Source: an uncultured Bacteroidales bacterium (GTDB lineage: Bacteria; Bacteroidota; Bacteroidia; Bacteroidales; Bacteroidaceae). From it: a stretch of DNA of 33,419 bases. The stretch is from positions 1-33,419 of the forward strand of contig CACZBC010000025.1 of the NCBI GenBank assembly GCA_902779315.1, in the 5' to 3' direction. Positions 15,471-25,315 of this stretch are shown here, one piece after another (the first letter of the stretch is position 1; each line of letters begins with the position of its first letter). The translations under genes were made by a program, and so were the position numbers. The notes under the pieces are model-generated. The model searched no databases and was not told where the DNA came from. It worked only from the letters and a program-made list of their open reading frames with translations.

Positions 15471-16595
15471 ATGTATATGAGTGAACTTAGAGTTATAATA
15501 AGTGGTGGTGGTACAGGAGGACACATTTTCCCCGCTGTAAGCATAGCTAATGCACTTCGTGAGATCAATCCCGATGTGGAGATTCTCTTTGTGGGTGCAG
15601 AGGGCAGGATGGAGATGCAGCGTGTACCTGCTGCCGGATACAAGATAATCGGACTGCCTGTACGCGGTCTGCTTCGCCCCTTATGGAAGCCAGGCAACAT
15701 TAGCGTCTTAATGGATTTCTTTAAGAGCAAGCGTATGGTAAAGCAGACATTGCGCGAGTTCAAACCACAAGTGGCAGTAGGAGTAGGAGGTTATGCCAGT
15801 TCGGCAACTCTCAATGCAGCATACGAACTGGGCATACCTTGTCTCATTCAAGAGCAGAACAGTTTTGCAGGACTTACAAACAAAACGCTCGCAAAGAAAG
15901 CGAAAAAGATATGTGTGGCATACGAGGGAATGGAACGCTTCTTCCCCAAAGACAGAATCTTGCTCACAGGCAATCCTGTACGACAAAGCCTTTTCAATGA
16001 CTCTTTGAAACGCGAGGATTGTGCCGCAGCCTTTGGTCTTAGTGCAGCAAAGCCTACCATTCTTCTCATAGGAGGCAGTTTGGGTGCTCGCACTTTGAAC
16101 GAAAGTGTCTTGAAAAACCTCTCCCGCATTGCCGCTTCATCAGTTCAGTTTATCTGGCAGACAGGAAGTTATTATAAGAAGGAAATAGAGCAGATGCTTG
16201 ATGTAAAAGGCAAGCCTGGTAATCTTGTCGTTACTGATTTTATCAGTCGTATGGATCAGGCTTATTGTTTAGCTGACCTTGTCATCAGTCGTGCTGGTGC
16301 AGGCAGTATCAGCGAACTTTGCCTGTTAGGAAAGCCAAGCATCCTCGTGCCAAGTCCCAACGTAGCAGAAGATCATCAGACACATAATGCGATGGCGCTC
16401 GTCAATAAGCACGCTGCCTTGCTTGTTCGCGATGCAGAGGCTCCAGAGAAGCTTATTCCACTAGCTTTGGAAACAGTCGTAGATACGGACAAACTACAAG
16501 AACTTGGGAAGAATGCTAGCGCAATGGCTTTGCGCGATTCGGCACGCATCATTGCAGAAGAAGTTATCAAACTTGCACAACAAAAGAAGTCATGA
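15471..16595 (+). CDS. murG: Lipid II synthase (UDP-GlcNAc transferase) MurG
   Basis: 374 residues. The N-terminal glycine loop is ISGGGTGGHIFPAVSIA, and AVGVGGYASSATLNAA follows. The C-terminal UDP-GlcNAc site includes LLIGGSLGARTLNE and VISRAGAGSISELCLLGKPSILVPSP, with the conserved E near ISE. A further in-frame ATG at 15477 is an equally plausible start. MurG converts lipid I to lipid II on the inner face of the membrane, using the product of MraY encoded upstream. Its stop overlaps the murC start by four bases (ATGA), which implies translational coupling. Confidence 0.96.
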   Translation: MYMSELRVIISGGGTGGHIFPAVSIANALREINPDVEILFVGAEGRMEMQRVPAAGYKIIGLPVRGLLRPLWKPGNISVLMDFFKSKRMVKQTLREFKPQVAVGVGGYASSATLNAAYELGIPCLIQEQNSFAGLTNKTLAKKAKKICVAYEGMERFFPKDRILLTGNPVRQSLFNDSLKREDCAAAFGLSAAKPTILLIGGSLGARTLNESVLKNLSRIAASSVQFIWQTGSYYKKEIEQMLDVKGKPGNLVVTDFISRMDQAYCLADLVISRAGAGSISELCLLGKPSILVPSPNVAEDHQTHNAMALVNKHAALLVRDAEAPEKLIPLALETVVDTDKLQELGKNASAMALRDSARIIAEEVIKLAQQKKS

Positions 16596-17971
16596 AGGTA
16601 GAGCAGATAAAGGCAGTTTACTTCGTAGGTATTGGCGGCATTGGCATGAGTGCTATTGCCCGCTATTTCATAAGTCGTGGCGTTGTTGTTGCAGGCTACG
16701 ACAAGACTCCGAGCGACCTTACAGAGCAACTTTGCAAGGAAGGTGCGTTGATTCATTATGAAGATAATGTTGCCCTCATTCCTACACAATGCCAAGACAA
16801 AGAGAGTACTCTTGTGGTCTACACTCCTGCCATCCCTGCAGAACATTCAGAGTTGACTTTCTTCCGCAAGAATGGTTTTGAAGTCCAAAAGCGTGCCCAA
16901 GTGCTTGGCACTTTGACGCGCTCCCTAAAAGGACTTTGTGTGGCTGGAACACACGGCAAGACAACAACTTCGAGCATGACAGCTCACATACTTCATCAAA
17001 GTCATGTGGATTGCAATGCCTTTTTGGGTGGCATCACGAAAAACTATGGAACAAATTACATTCTGAGTGATAAGAGCCCCTATGTTGTTATTGAAGCCGA
17101 TGAATTCGACCGCTCTTTCCATTGGCTGACGCCATATGCTAGTGTTATCACAGCTACAGATGCCGATCATCTGGATATCTACGGCACAGAGGAAGCTTAT
17201 TTGGAGAGCTTCAGCAAGTACAGTAGTCTGATACTTCCAGGTGGCTACCTAGTCATGCATACAGGCTTGAAGATGAAGCCAAACGTACAGGAAGATGTGA
17301 CAATCTATACCTATAGTCGTGAGAAAGGTGACTTCCATGCTGAAAACGTCTGCATTGGCGATGGCCGCATTACTTTCGACTTTATCTCGCCACTCGGCAA
17401 CATTCCAGGCATTGAACTCGGCGTACCTGTCAGTGTCAACATAGAGAACGGCATTGCTGCCATGGCGTTGGCACAAATAGCAGGTGCAACAGCAGAGGAG
17501 ATACGCCAAGGCATGGTGTCCTTCAGTGGCGTGGATCGTCGCTTTGACTTCCATATCAAGACAGACAAGATGGCATACCTGAGCGACTATGCCCATCATC
17601 CTGAAGAGATACGTCGCAGTCTTGAGAGTCTTCGAGAACTCTATCGTGGACGTCGCATCAAGGCTATCTTCCAACCGCATCTCTACACACGTACTCGCGA
17701 CTTTTACAAGGACTTTGCCGATGCACTTTCGTTGCTGGATGATGTATGCATAGTGGATATTTATCCTGCACGCGAACAGCCCATCCCAGGTGTGACAAGT
17801 GCTCTCATCTACGACAATCTCAAGCCTGGTATCAAGCGTCAGATGTGCCGTAAAGATGAAATACTCGATGTCGTTCGACAGGGTGGCTTTGATGTGCTTG
17901 TTACGCTTGGTGCTGGTGATATTGAAGACTATGTTCAACAGATAACAGAAATACTTCGACCCCTATCATGA
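16592..17971 (+). CDS. murC: UDP-N-acetylmuramate:L-alanine ligase
   Basis: 459 residues. The N-terminal dinucleotide-type loop is FVGIGGIGMSAIARYF. The ATP-binding loop is VAGTHGKTTTSSMTA near residue 115, where the His replacing Asn is typical of MurC. Central motifs are VIEADEFDRSF and TATDADHLDIYG; C-terminal ones are YLSDYAHHPEEIRRSL and FQPHLYTRTRDFYKDFADAL. It adds the first amino acid, L-alanine, to UDP-MurNAc. Both ends overlap neighbours by four bases (murG and ftsQ). There is no ddl gene between murC and ftsQ, unlike in proteobacteria. Confidence 0.97.
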   Translation: MKVEQIKAVYFVGIGGIGMSAIARYFISRGVVVAGYDKTPSDLTEQLCKEGALIHYEDNVALIPTQCQDKESTLVVYTPAIPAEHSELTFFRKNGFEVQKRAQVLGTLTRSLKGLCVAGTHGKTTTSSMTAHILHQSHVDCNAFLGGITKNYGTNYILSDKSPYVVIEADEFDRSFHWLTPYASVITATDADHLDIYGTEEAYLESFSKYSSLILPGGYLVMHTGLKMKPNVQEDVTIYTYSREKGDFHAENVCIGDGRITFDFISPLGNIPGIELGVPVSVNIENGIAAMALAQIAGATAEEIRQGMVSFSGVDRRFDFHIKTDKMAYLSDYAHHPEEIRRSLESLRELYRGRRIKAIFQPHLYTRTRDFYKDFADALSLLDDVCIVDIYPAREQPIPGVTSALIYDNLKPGIKRQMCRKDEILDVVRQGGFDVLVTLGAGDIEDYVQQITEILRPLS

Positions 17972-18714
17972 AGACTGCAATAAAGATATTCCTACTTCTG
18001 GCAGTGGTTGGTTACCTCGTGGTCGCTGTCTGGAAGTTTAGCGGACAAGCGGAAGACAGAACCTGCGAGGGCGTTCGTGTCGAGATAATCGACAGCATAC
18101 CTGATGGTTTTATTACAGGAGAGTATGTACGTTCTGTCTTGACGCGCAATAAGCTTTCGCCCGAGGGAATGAAAATAAGTGACATCAATCTGGAAAAGAT
18201 AGAACAGTTGATGCTCGAAGAGTCGCATATAGAACGTGCTTCCTGCTATTATGATGCAGCAGGCAAACTCTGTATCAAGGTTGTGCCACAACAACCGATA
18301 TTGCATGTTATAAGCCAGAAGGGCGAGGATTATTATCTATCTAGCACGGGCCTGTCAATGCCTACTGCCAGTTTCAACGTTGATTTATGCGTGGCAACAG
18401 GCAATATTACGAAGAAGTTTGCTTCTGAGCATCTTCTGGAACTTGCCAGATACATTCACGACGATCTCTTTTGGAGCGAACAGATAGAACAAATCTATGT
18501 TGTCAGTCCAGAAGAGATTAGGCTATATCCTCGTGTGGGACAACATATTATAGAATTAGGTAATTCTGATAACTTCCAGGAAAAGCTCAACCGTCTGCGC
18601 ATCTTCTATCGTGAAGGATTGGAGCGTGTCGGGTGGAACAAATATCAAATGATCAGCTTGGCTTACGATGGTCAAGTGGTATGTACTAAAGCCAACAATA
18701 AAAAGAACAAATAA
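17968..18714 (+). CDS. ftsQ: Cell division protein FtsQ
   Basis: 248 residues. A short cytoplasmic end, one membrane helix (about residues 4-23, IKIFLLLAVVGYLVVAVW) and a periplasmic region. Residues about 37-105 have the POTRA pattern (VRVEIIDSIPDGFITGEYVR, then ERASCYYDAAGKLCIKVVPQ). FtsQ bridges the cytoplasmic ring and septal enzymes. Its primary sequence is weakly conserved, so the call rests on topology, POTRA-like content and its place between murC and ftsA. It overlaps murC by four bases (ATGA). Confidence 0.9.
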   Translation: MKTAIKIFLLLAVVGYLVVAVWKFSGQAEDRTCEGVRVEIIDSIPDGFITGEYVRSVLTRNKLSPEGMKISDINLEKIEQLMLEESHIERASCYYDAAGKLCIKVVPQQPILHVISQKGEDYYLSSTGLSMPTASFNVDLCVATGNITKKFASEHLLELARYIHDDLFWSEQIEQIYVVSPEEIRLYPRVGQHIIELGNSDNFQEKLNRLRIFYREGLERVGWNKYQMISLAYDGQVVCTKANNKKNK

Positions 18715-18715
18715 T

Positions 18716-20047
18716 ATGGGAGCAGAAAAAGACATTATCATTGCAGTAGAACTAGCATCGACCGCTATACGTGCTATTGCAGGCAAAAGAGAACCCGACG
18801 GCAGTATGCAGGTGCTTGCTTTTGCTCAGGAAGAATCGCCTAACACCATTCGCAAAGGAATCATTGACAACATCGACAAAACAACTCAGGCGCTGACACG
18901 TGTTGTTGCTAAACTCAGCGACAAGTTAGGTGTCAGAGTCAATAGTGTTTATGTCGGTTTGGGTGGCCAATCGTTGCGTTCAGTACACAATCGCGTGCTT
19001 TTGCAGTTTGATGGGCTTGAGTTACTTTCGCACAAGACTATCGACAAGATGCGCGATACCAATAGTGGCGTTGTGTATCCCAATGCGGAGATAAAGGAGG
19101 TCGTACCACAAGAGTTCACGATTGGTAGCCGTAGTATTGTCGACCCTGTTGGTATGCAGGCAGAAATGCTCGAAGCAAACTTTATCAATATCATTGCACG
19201 TCCTACGCTTGAAGAGAATATCCGCAAGTGTGTCAATGCTGCAGGTTTGGAAGTACAGGAAGTGTTCATCTCGCCTTTATGCGAAGCGAACGCCCTGCTC
19301 ACCCCCAACGAGAAGCGTTCGGGATGTGCCTTGGTAGATATGGGAGCTGATACGACAACAGTAAGCGTTTACCTTAACAATATCTTACGCCACCTTTGTG
19401 TCATTCCTCTTGGCGGTTCTAATGTTACGAGTGACATAACAAGCCTTAAGGTTGAAGCAGAAGAGGCAGAAGAGTTGAAGAAGAAGTATGGCACAGCTTT
19501 TCGCTCCGATAGTGAGGACAAGACTGGGCAGAAGATTAGCTTAAGTTTCGACCGAACAGAAGACGAGGAGAAGTTGCAGGAGATTGTTGAGGCGCGTTAC
19601 GAAGAGATAATAGCTAATGTATGGCATCATATCTCGGCTTACAAAGACAAGATGCTTTCCGGTATTATTTTGACGGGTGGTGCTGCACGTATTCCAGACC
19701 TTCCACAGGCTTTTGCAAGACAAACGGCTGGAGAACTTAATATCCGAATAGCAAAGGGTCTTCCGGAAAATGTTACTATCTCCTTTGGCGTGCAGGTTGG
19801 CGAGCCTGATCGTCTTTACACACTCTACTCTTTGTTGCTTGCAGGCAAGGAGAATTGTGTGGGCGAGCTTTCCAAGACTCCTGCTCAAGGCACACTCGAC
19901 TTTGAAGAAGAACAGAAAGATGAGGTCGAAGTAGTTGCTGAGCAAGAAACACAAGAAACGCAGGAAAGTCCAGAGAAGCCAAAAGGCCCCTCAGCCTTCA
20001 GTCGTTTATGGAAGACGTTGGGCGATATGCTTTCCGATGAATCATAA
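18716..20047 (+). CDS. ftsA: Cell division protein FtsA
   Basis: 443 residues from the ATG at 18716, one base after the ftsQ stop (MGAEKDIIIAVELAST). The upstream in-frame ATG at 18668 lies within ftsQ and is not preferred. An actin-like ATPase: phosphate loop IIIAVELASTAIRAIAG, second loop ALVDMGADTTTVSVYL and adenosine site SGIILTGGAARIPDL. It tethers FtsZ to the membrane. The tail SAFSRLWKTLGDMLSDES can form the membrane-binding amphipathic helix. Between core and tail is an acidic linker with EQETQETQE, strikingly like the N-terminus of the FtsL-like protein in the same cluster. Confidence 0.96.
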   Translation: MGAEKDIIIAVELASTAIRAIAGKREPDGSMQVLAFAQEESPNTIRKGIIDNIDKTTQALTRVVAKLSDKLGVRVNSVYVGLGGQSLRSVHNRVLLQFDGLELLSHKTIDKMRDTNSGVVYPNAEIKEVVPQEFTIGSRSIVDPVGMQAEMLEANFINIIARPTLEENIRKCVNAAGLEVQEVFISPLCEANALLTPNEKRSGCALVDMGADTTTVSVYLNNILRHLCVIPLGGSNVTSDITSLKVEAEEAEELKKKYGTAFRSDSEDKTGQKISLSFDRTEDEEKLQEIVEARYEEIIANVWHHISAYKDKMLSGIILTGGAARIPDLPQAFARQTAGELNIRIAKGLPENVTISFGVQVGEPDRLYTLYSLLLAGKENCVGELSKTPAQGTLDFEEEQKDEVEVVAEQETQETQESPEKPKGPSAFSRLWKTLGDMLSDES

Positions 20048-20072
20048 CACATTACCTTAAACAGATACAACT

Positions 20073-21383
20073 ATGGAAGAAGAAAAGAACATACAGCCTT
20101 TTGGCGGCATTAACTTCAATGTGAAGAAGACCGAGAATCCTTGTATCATCAAGGTAGTGGGCGTAGGTGGTGGTGGCGGCAACGCCATAAACCATATGTA
20201 TCGTGAAGGCATACATGAGGTAACCTACGTAGTATGTAATACAGATAAGAAAGCACTCAACGACTCTCCTGTCCCCAACCATTTGCAGCTTGGTAAGGAT
20301 GGCCTGGGAGCAGGCAACAATCCTGCTGTCGGTCGGCAGCGTGCAGAGGAGAGTATCGACGATATCCGCGAGATGCTTAACGATGGAACTCGCATGGTCT
20401 TCATTACAGCAGGCATGGGTGGTGGCACAGGTACTGGCGCAGCTCCAGTTATTGCACAATGTGCTAAAGATGCGGGCATCTTGACCGTTGGCATTGTTAC
20501 TATTCCCTTCAAGTTTGAGGGCAATAAAAAGATTAATCAAGCTCTTGACGGTGTCGAGGAAATTGCTAAACATGTAGATGCGCTGCTAGTCATCAACAAC
20601 GAACGTTTGCGCGAGATATATACTGAACTGACCGTCATCAATGCTTTTGCGAAGGCAGACGACACCTTGAGCATTGCTGCTAAGAGCATCGCGGAAATCA
20701 TCACGATGCATGGCACCATAAATCTTGATTTCCAGGATGTCACGACAGTTCTCAAGGATGGCGGCGTGGCTATTATGAGCACGGGCTATGGTGAAGGTGA
20801 GAATCGTGTCACGAAGGCTATTCAAGAGGCATTGAACAGTCCGCTTCTCAACAATAATGATATTTTCAACTCGAAGAAGGTGCTCCTCAACATCAACTTC
20901 TGCAGCGAGAACGAGACTGGCAATCTGATGATGGAGGAGATGAACGAAGTGAACGACTTTATGAGTCGCTTCCGCAAGGATGTTGAGACAAAGTGGGGTT
21001 TGGCTACCGATAGCTCGCTTGGCGACAAGGTGAAAATCACATTGCTCGCTACAGGTTTTGGCTTGCAGAATGTTCCTGGTGTTCGTAGTATCGTAGACCA
21101 GAAAGAACAAGAGAAGACCGCTGTTGATCAAGAGCGTGAAGACTACAACGAAGAACGTGCAGGCTTCTATTATGGCTCATCCACTGGTTCACCTGTTCGT
21201 CGTCGCCGTCACAACACTTATGTCTTTACAGACGAGGATCTTGACAATGACGATATCATTTCGATGGTTGATGCCCGTCCTGCATACAATCGAACGAAAG
21301 ACGAAGTGAACAAGATAAAGGAGAAGAGTTGTCCCACTCAGGAAAACGATTCACCGACAATAGGTGTTGCCTTCGACCTGTAA
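20073..21383 (+). CDS. ftsZ: Cell division protein FtsZ
   Basis: 436 residues. A tubulin-like GTPase that forms the division ring. The GTP-binding signature is GGGTGTG at residues 116-122, with an earlier glycine loop GVGGGGGNAINHM. The T7 catalytic loop NLDFQDVTTVLKDGG is intact. A variable linker (from about residue 345) leads to the terminal peptide DSPTIGVAFDL, the likely binding site for FtsA and other partners, which is of a different type from the proteobacterial one. It is the last gene of the dcw cluster. It lies tail to tail with recO with only four bases between, and no intrinsic terminator is visible there. Confidence 0.98.
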   Translation: MEEEKNIQPFGGINFNVKKTENPCIIKVVGVGGGGGNAINHMYREGIHEVTYVVCNTDKKALNDSPVPNHLQLGKDGLGAGNNPAVGRQRAEESIDDIREMLNDGTRMVFITAGMGGGTGTGAAPVIAQCAKDAGILTVGIVTIPFKFEGNKKINQALDGVEEIAKHVDALLVINNERLREIYTELTVINAFAKADDTLSIAAKSIAEIITMHGTINLDFQDVTTVLKDGGVAIMSTGYGEGENRVTKAIQEALNSPLLNNNDIFNSKKVLLNINFCSENETGNLMMEEMNEVNDFMSRFRKDVETKWGLATDSSLGDKVKITLLATGFGLQNVPGVRSIVDQKEQEKTAVDQEREDYNEERAGFYYGSSTGSPVRRRRHNTYVFTDEDLDNDDIISMVDARPAYNRTKDEVNKIKEKSCPTQENDSPTIGVAFDL

Positions 21384-21387
21384 AGGT

Positions 21388-22116
21388 TTAAGCCAATACC
21401 TCCCGCAGAACGGCAAGTGAGCGAAGGTCGCGGAATTCAGGCACATGCAACCGATAGTATAGGGTGAGCACATCCAACATTCGGTTGCGTTGCTTTCTTG
21501 TCAGGAGGAAACGATGCATGTTGCGCACGTTCATCCTTAGCAACTTAGGCATCATCGCCACTTCTTCGCCTTTGAGGAAGAAGTTGTGCGAAGGTTCTGT
21601 ATCAGTGGCAATGCTGTCTTTCAAATCAAAGAAAGGCAGCTTGTTCTTTTTGTCAATGTTTGGCCAGAACCCCAAATAATAGGTTAGGCGTGTAAGGAAG
21701 GTGACGTGAAAATTGGCCAATCCCTCAGATGTAGTATCAAACCACTGGAAACTATATAGTATATAATGAAACAGGTTCTCGTTTTTCACCTCGTTTCGCA
21801 AAACATTATGCAGGAACTCGGACAGGAAGAGAGCAACTGTCTCCTTAATTGGGTCGTAAGGTAAGGATGTGTAGCAATGGGCAATATGGAGTTCCTGTAT
21901 TTTGTGCAGCGAGGCAGAGGGACGAAACTCGAATACCAGTTCCACAATGTTTAGCGGTCGTAGAAGTGTGGCGTGTATGCTGTTTTTGCGTTGATGCCGA
22001 CGGTCACGCACAAGAAATGACACACTGCCTCGCGATAATGTATAGATGTCTACAATGGCACTGTCATCGTTGTATCTGTTGTAATGCAGTACGATTCCTT
22101 GCGTTGTTTCAAGCAT
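21388..22116 (-). CDS. recO: DNA repair protein RecO
   Basis: 242 residues on the minus strand from the ATG at 22116 (MLETTQGIVLHYNRYNDDSA); a GTG six bases upstream is in frame but less likely. The N-terminal OB-fold region (IVDIYTLSRGSVSFLVRD) and the following helical domain match RecO. It helps load RecA by displacing single-stranded DNA binding protein, in the RecFOR pathway. The zinc-finger cysteines found in some RecO proteins are absent, as is common in Bacteroidetes. It converges on ftsZ and does not belong to the division operon. Confidence 0.9.
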   Translation of the reverse strand: MLETTQGIVLHYNRYNDDSAIVDIYTLSRGSVSFLVRDRRHQRKNSIHATLLRPLNIVELVFEFRPSASLHKIQELHIAHCYTSLPYDPIKETVALFLSEFLHNVLRNEVKNENLFHYILYSFQWFDTTSEGLANFHVTFLTRLTYYLGFWPNIDKKNKLPFFDLKDSIATDTEPSHNFFLKGEEVAMMPKLLRMNVRNMHRFLLTRKQRNRMLDVLTLYYRLHVPEFRDLRSLAVLREVLA

Positions 22117-22220
22117 ATTCACTTTTCTTCTTTCAGTATGTAAAGGTACAAAAAAACGAGCACTTTGTAGGCTTCGAATAGGAAAAATGCAAAGAAAGTA
22201 ACATTTTTCTTTGAAATAAT

Positions 22221-22251
22221 TTTGTCAGTCTCAGAAAATGTTATACCTTTG
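22221..22251 (+). promoter_or_regulatory. Promoter for tRNA-Glu and rpsT
   Basis: TTTG at 22221-22224, a 19-base spacer, and TACCTTTG at 22244-22251 form a near-ideal Bacteroidetes primary sigma factor promoter. It lies about 55 bases before the tRNA and most likely drives both tRNA-Glu and rpsT. Confidence 0.85.
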
Positions 22252-22305
22252 CACCCGCAATTGAGCCCTCGTACTCAAAAGCACTGGCAAAAAAGCCGAA
22301 GGTAA

Positions 22306-22377
22306 GGTCCCTTCGTCTATCGGTTAGGACGAGAGATTTTCATTCTCTAAAGAGGAGTTCGACTCTCCTAGGGACTA
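22306..22377 (+). tRNA. tRNA-Glu (anticodon TTC)
   Basis: A 72-base cloverleaf. Acceptor arms GGTCCCT and AGGGACT pair with a G-T wobble at the end, and the discriminator base is A. The anticodon stem AGAGA/TCTCT holds the seven-base loop TTTTCAT with anticodon TTC. The T arm AGGAG-TTCGACT-CTCCT is standard. The genomic sequence continues CAA, so the CCA end is not encoded. The next gene, rpsT, is 34 bases away and probably co-transcribed. Confidence 0.96.
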
Positions 22378-22411
22378 CAAGAAAAAGTAATAAAATAAGA
22401 TAGAAAAACAG

Positions 22412-22666
22412 ATGGCTAATCACAAATCATCACTTAAGCGCATCCGTCAGGAGGAGAAGAGAAGACTCCACAATCGCTATTACGCTAAGACTATGCGTAA
22501 TGCAGTGCGCAAGCTTCGTGCTACAACCGAGAAGGCTGCAGCAATTGAGATGTATCCCAGTGTTCAGAAGGCACTTGACAAACTCGCTAAGATTAACGTC
22601 ATTCACGCTAATAAGGCTGCTAACCTGAAGTCTAAACTGGCAAAGTACATCCAGAAGCTCGGCTAA
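22412..22666 (+). CDS. rpsT: 30S ribosomal protein S20
   Basis: 84 residues, highly basic, starting [20 protein letters not shown], the typical S20 N-terminus, and ending with the conserved helix [21 protein letters not shown]20 binds 16S rRNA early in small-subunit assembly. It follows tRNA-Glu behind the promoter at 22221-22251 and is closed by a strong hairpin shared with gyrB. Confidence 0.98.
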   Translation: MANHKSSLKRIRQEEKRRLHNRYYAKTMRNAVRKLRATTEKAAAIEMYPSVQKALDKLAKINVIHANKAANLKSKLAKYIQKLG

Positions 22667-22700
22667 GAAGCCAAATCTCTTTTAGCTATAACGGAACAAA

Positions 22701-22730
22701 AAGGCAACTCATTTCGAGTTGCCTTTTTTG
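22701..22730. terminator. Bidirectional terminator between rpsT and gyrB
   Basis: AAGGCAACTC (22701-22710) and GAGTTGCCTT (22716-22725) are perfect 10-bp complements with an ATTTC loop, with a T-run after it on the plus strand and an A-run before it that serves the minus strand. It can end both convergent transcripts. Confidence 0.93.
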
Positions 22731-22751
22731 TTTATGCTTGTGTTGTGTGGG

Positions 22752-24929
<2,178 letters not shown>

Positions 24930-25089
24930 TTACATCTTCGAACTTCGAGGCAGAAGTTTACACACTTGAGACAAGGTGAATTCTCACGGTGAAATGGGTG
25001 ATTTTTATGCATTTCGTGTGGTTTTGGAGATGCTGAGGCATGGGATAGAAAACGTGAAGTTATTGGACATTTGCTGAGGGTTTTCATGG

Positions 25090-25199
25090 TGTGGCACTTT
25101 ATGATCGAAATCTTATAGTGCCACGTTTGCAATCGTGACACTATACGTTTGCAATCGTAACGTGTTACGTTTGCCTTTTACACGTGCCACGTTTTCAAT
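25090..25199. repeat. 22-bp repeat array 3 (five units, upstream of the sensor/phosphatase gene)
   Basis: Units at 25090-25111 (degenerate), 25112-25133, 25134-25155, 25156-25177 and 25178-25199. The unit at 25156 contains the perfect inverted repeat CGTAAC-GT-GTTACG. Most units end in TTTGCAAT or a close variant. The array ends about 90 bases before the predicted -7 element of the downstream gene. Confidence 0.88.
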
Positions 25200-25249
25200 T
25201 TAGCTTGCCTGCGTTTTGTGTTTTTACGTATTATGGAATTTTTTTCGAA

Positions 25250-25276
25250 AAGATTAGTATGAAAAGTACTAATCTT
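25250..25276. promoter_or_regulatory. Inverted repeat overlapping the promoter of the sensor gene
   Basis: AAGATTAGTA (25250-25259) and TACTAATCTT (25267-25276) are perfect 10-bp complements with a 7-base spacer. They end 13 bases before the -7 element, covering the region where a -33 element is expected. This is typical placement for a dimeric repressor or activator site. Confidence 0.6.
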
Positions 25277-25289
25277 ACAGAAAATTGTG

Positions 25290-25297
25290 TATTTTTG
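25290..25297 (+). promoter_or_regulatory. -7 element for the sensor/phosphatase operon
   Basis: TATTTTTG matches TAnnTTTG and lies 18 bases before the ATG at 25316. No clear -33 TTG is seen at the normal distance; that region is the inverted repeat at 25250-25276, which suggests activator-dependent or repressed expression. Confidence 0.55.
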
Positions 25298-25315
25298 TAG
25301 AGCGTAGTACGTAGA

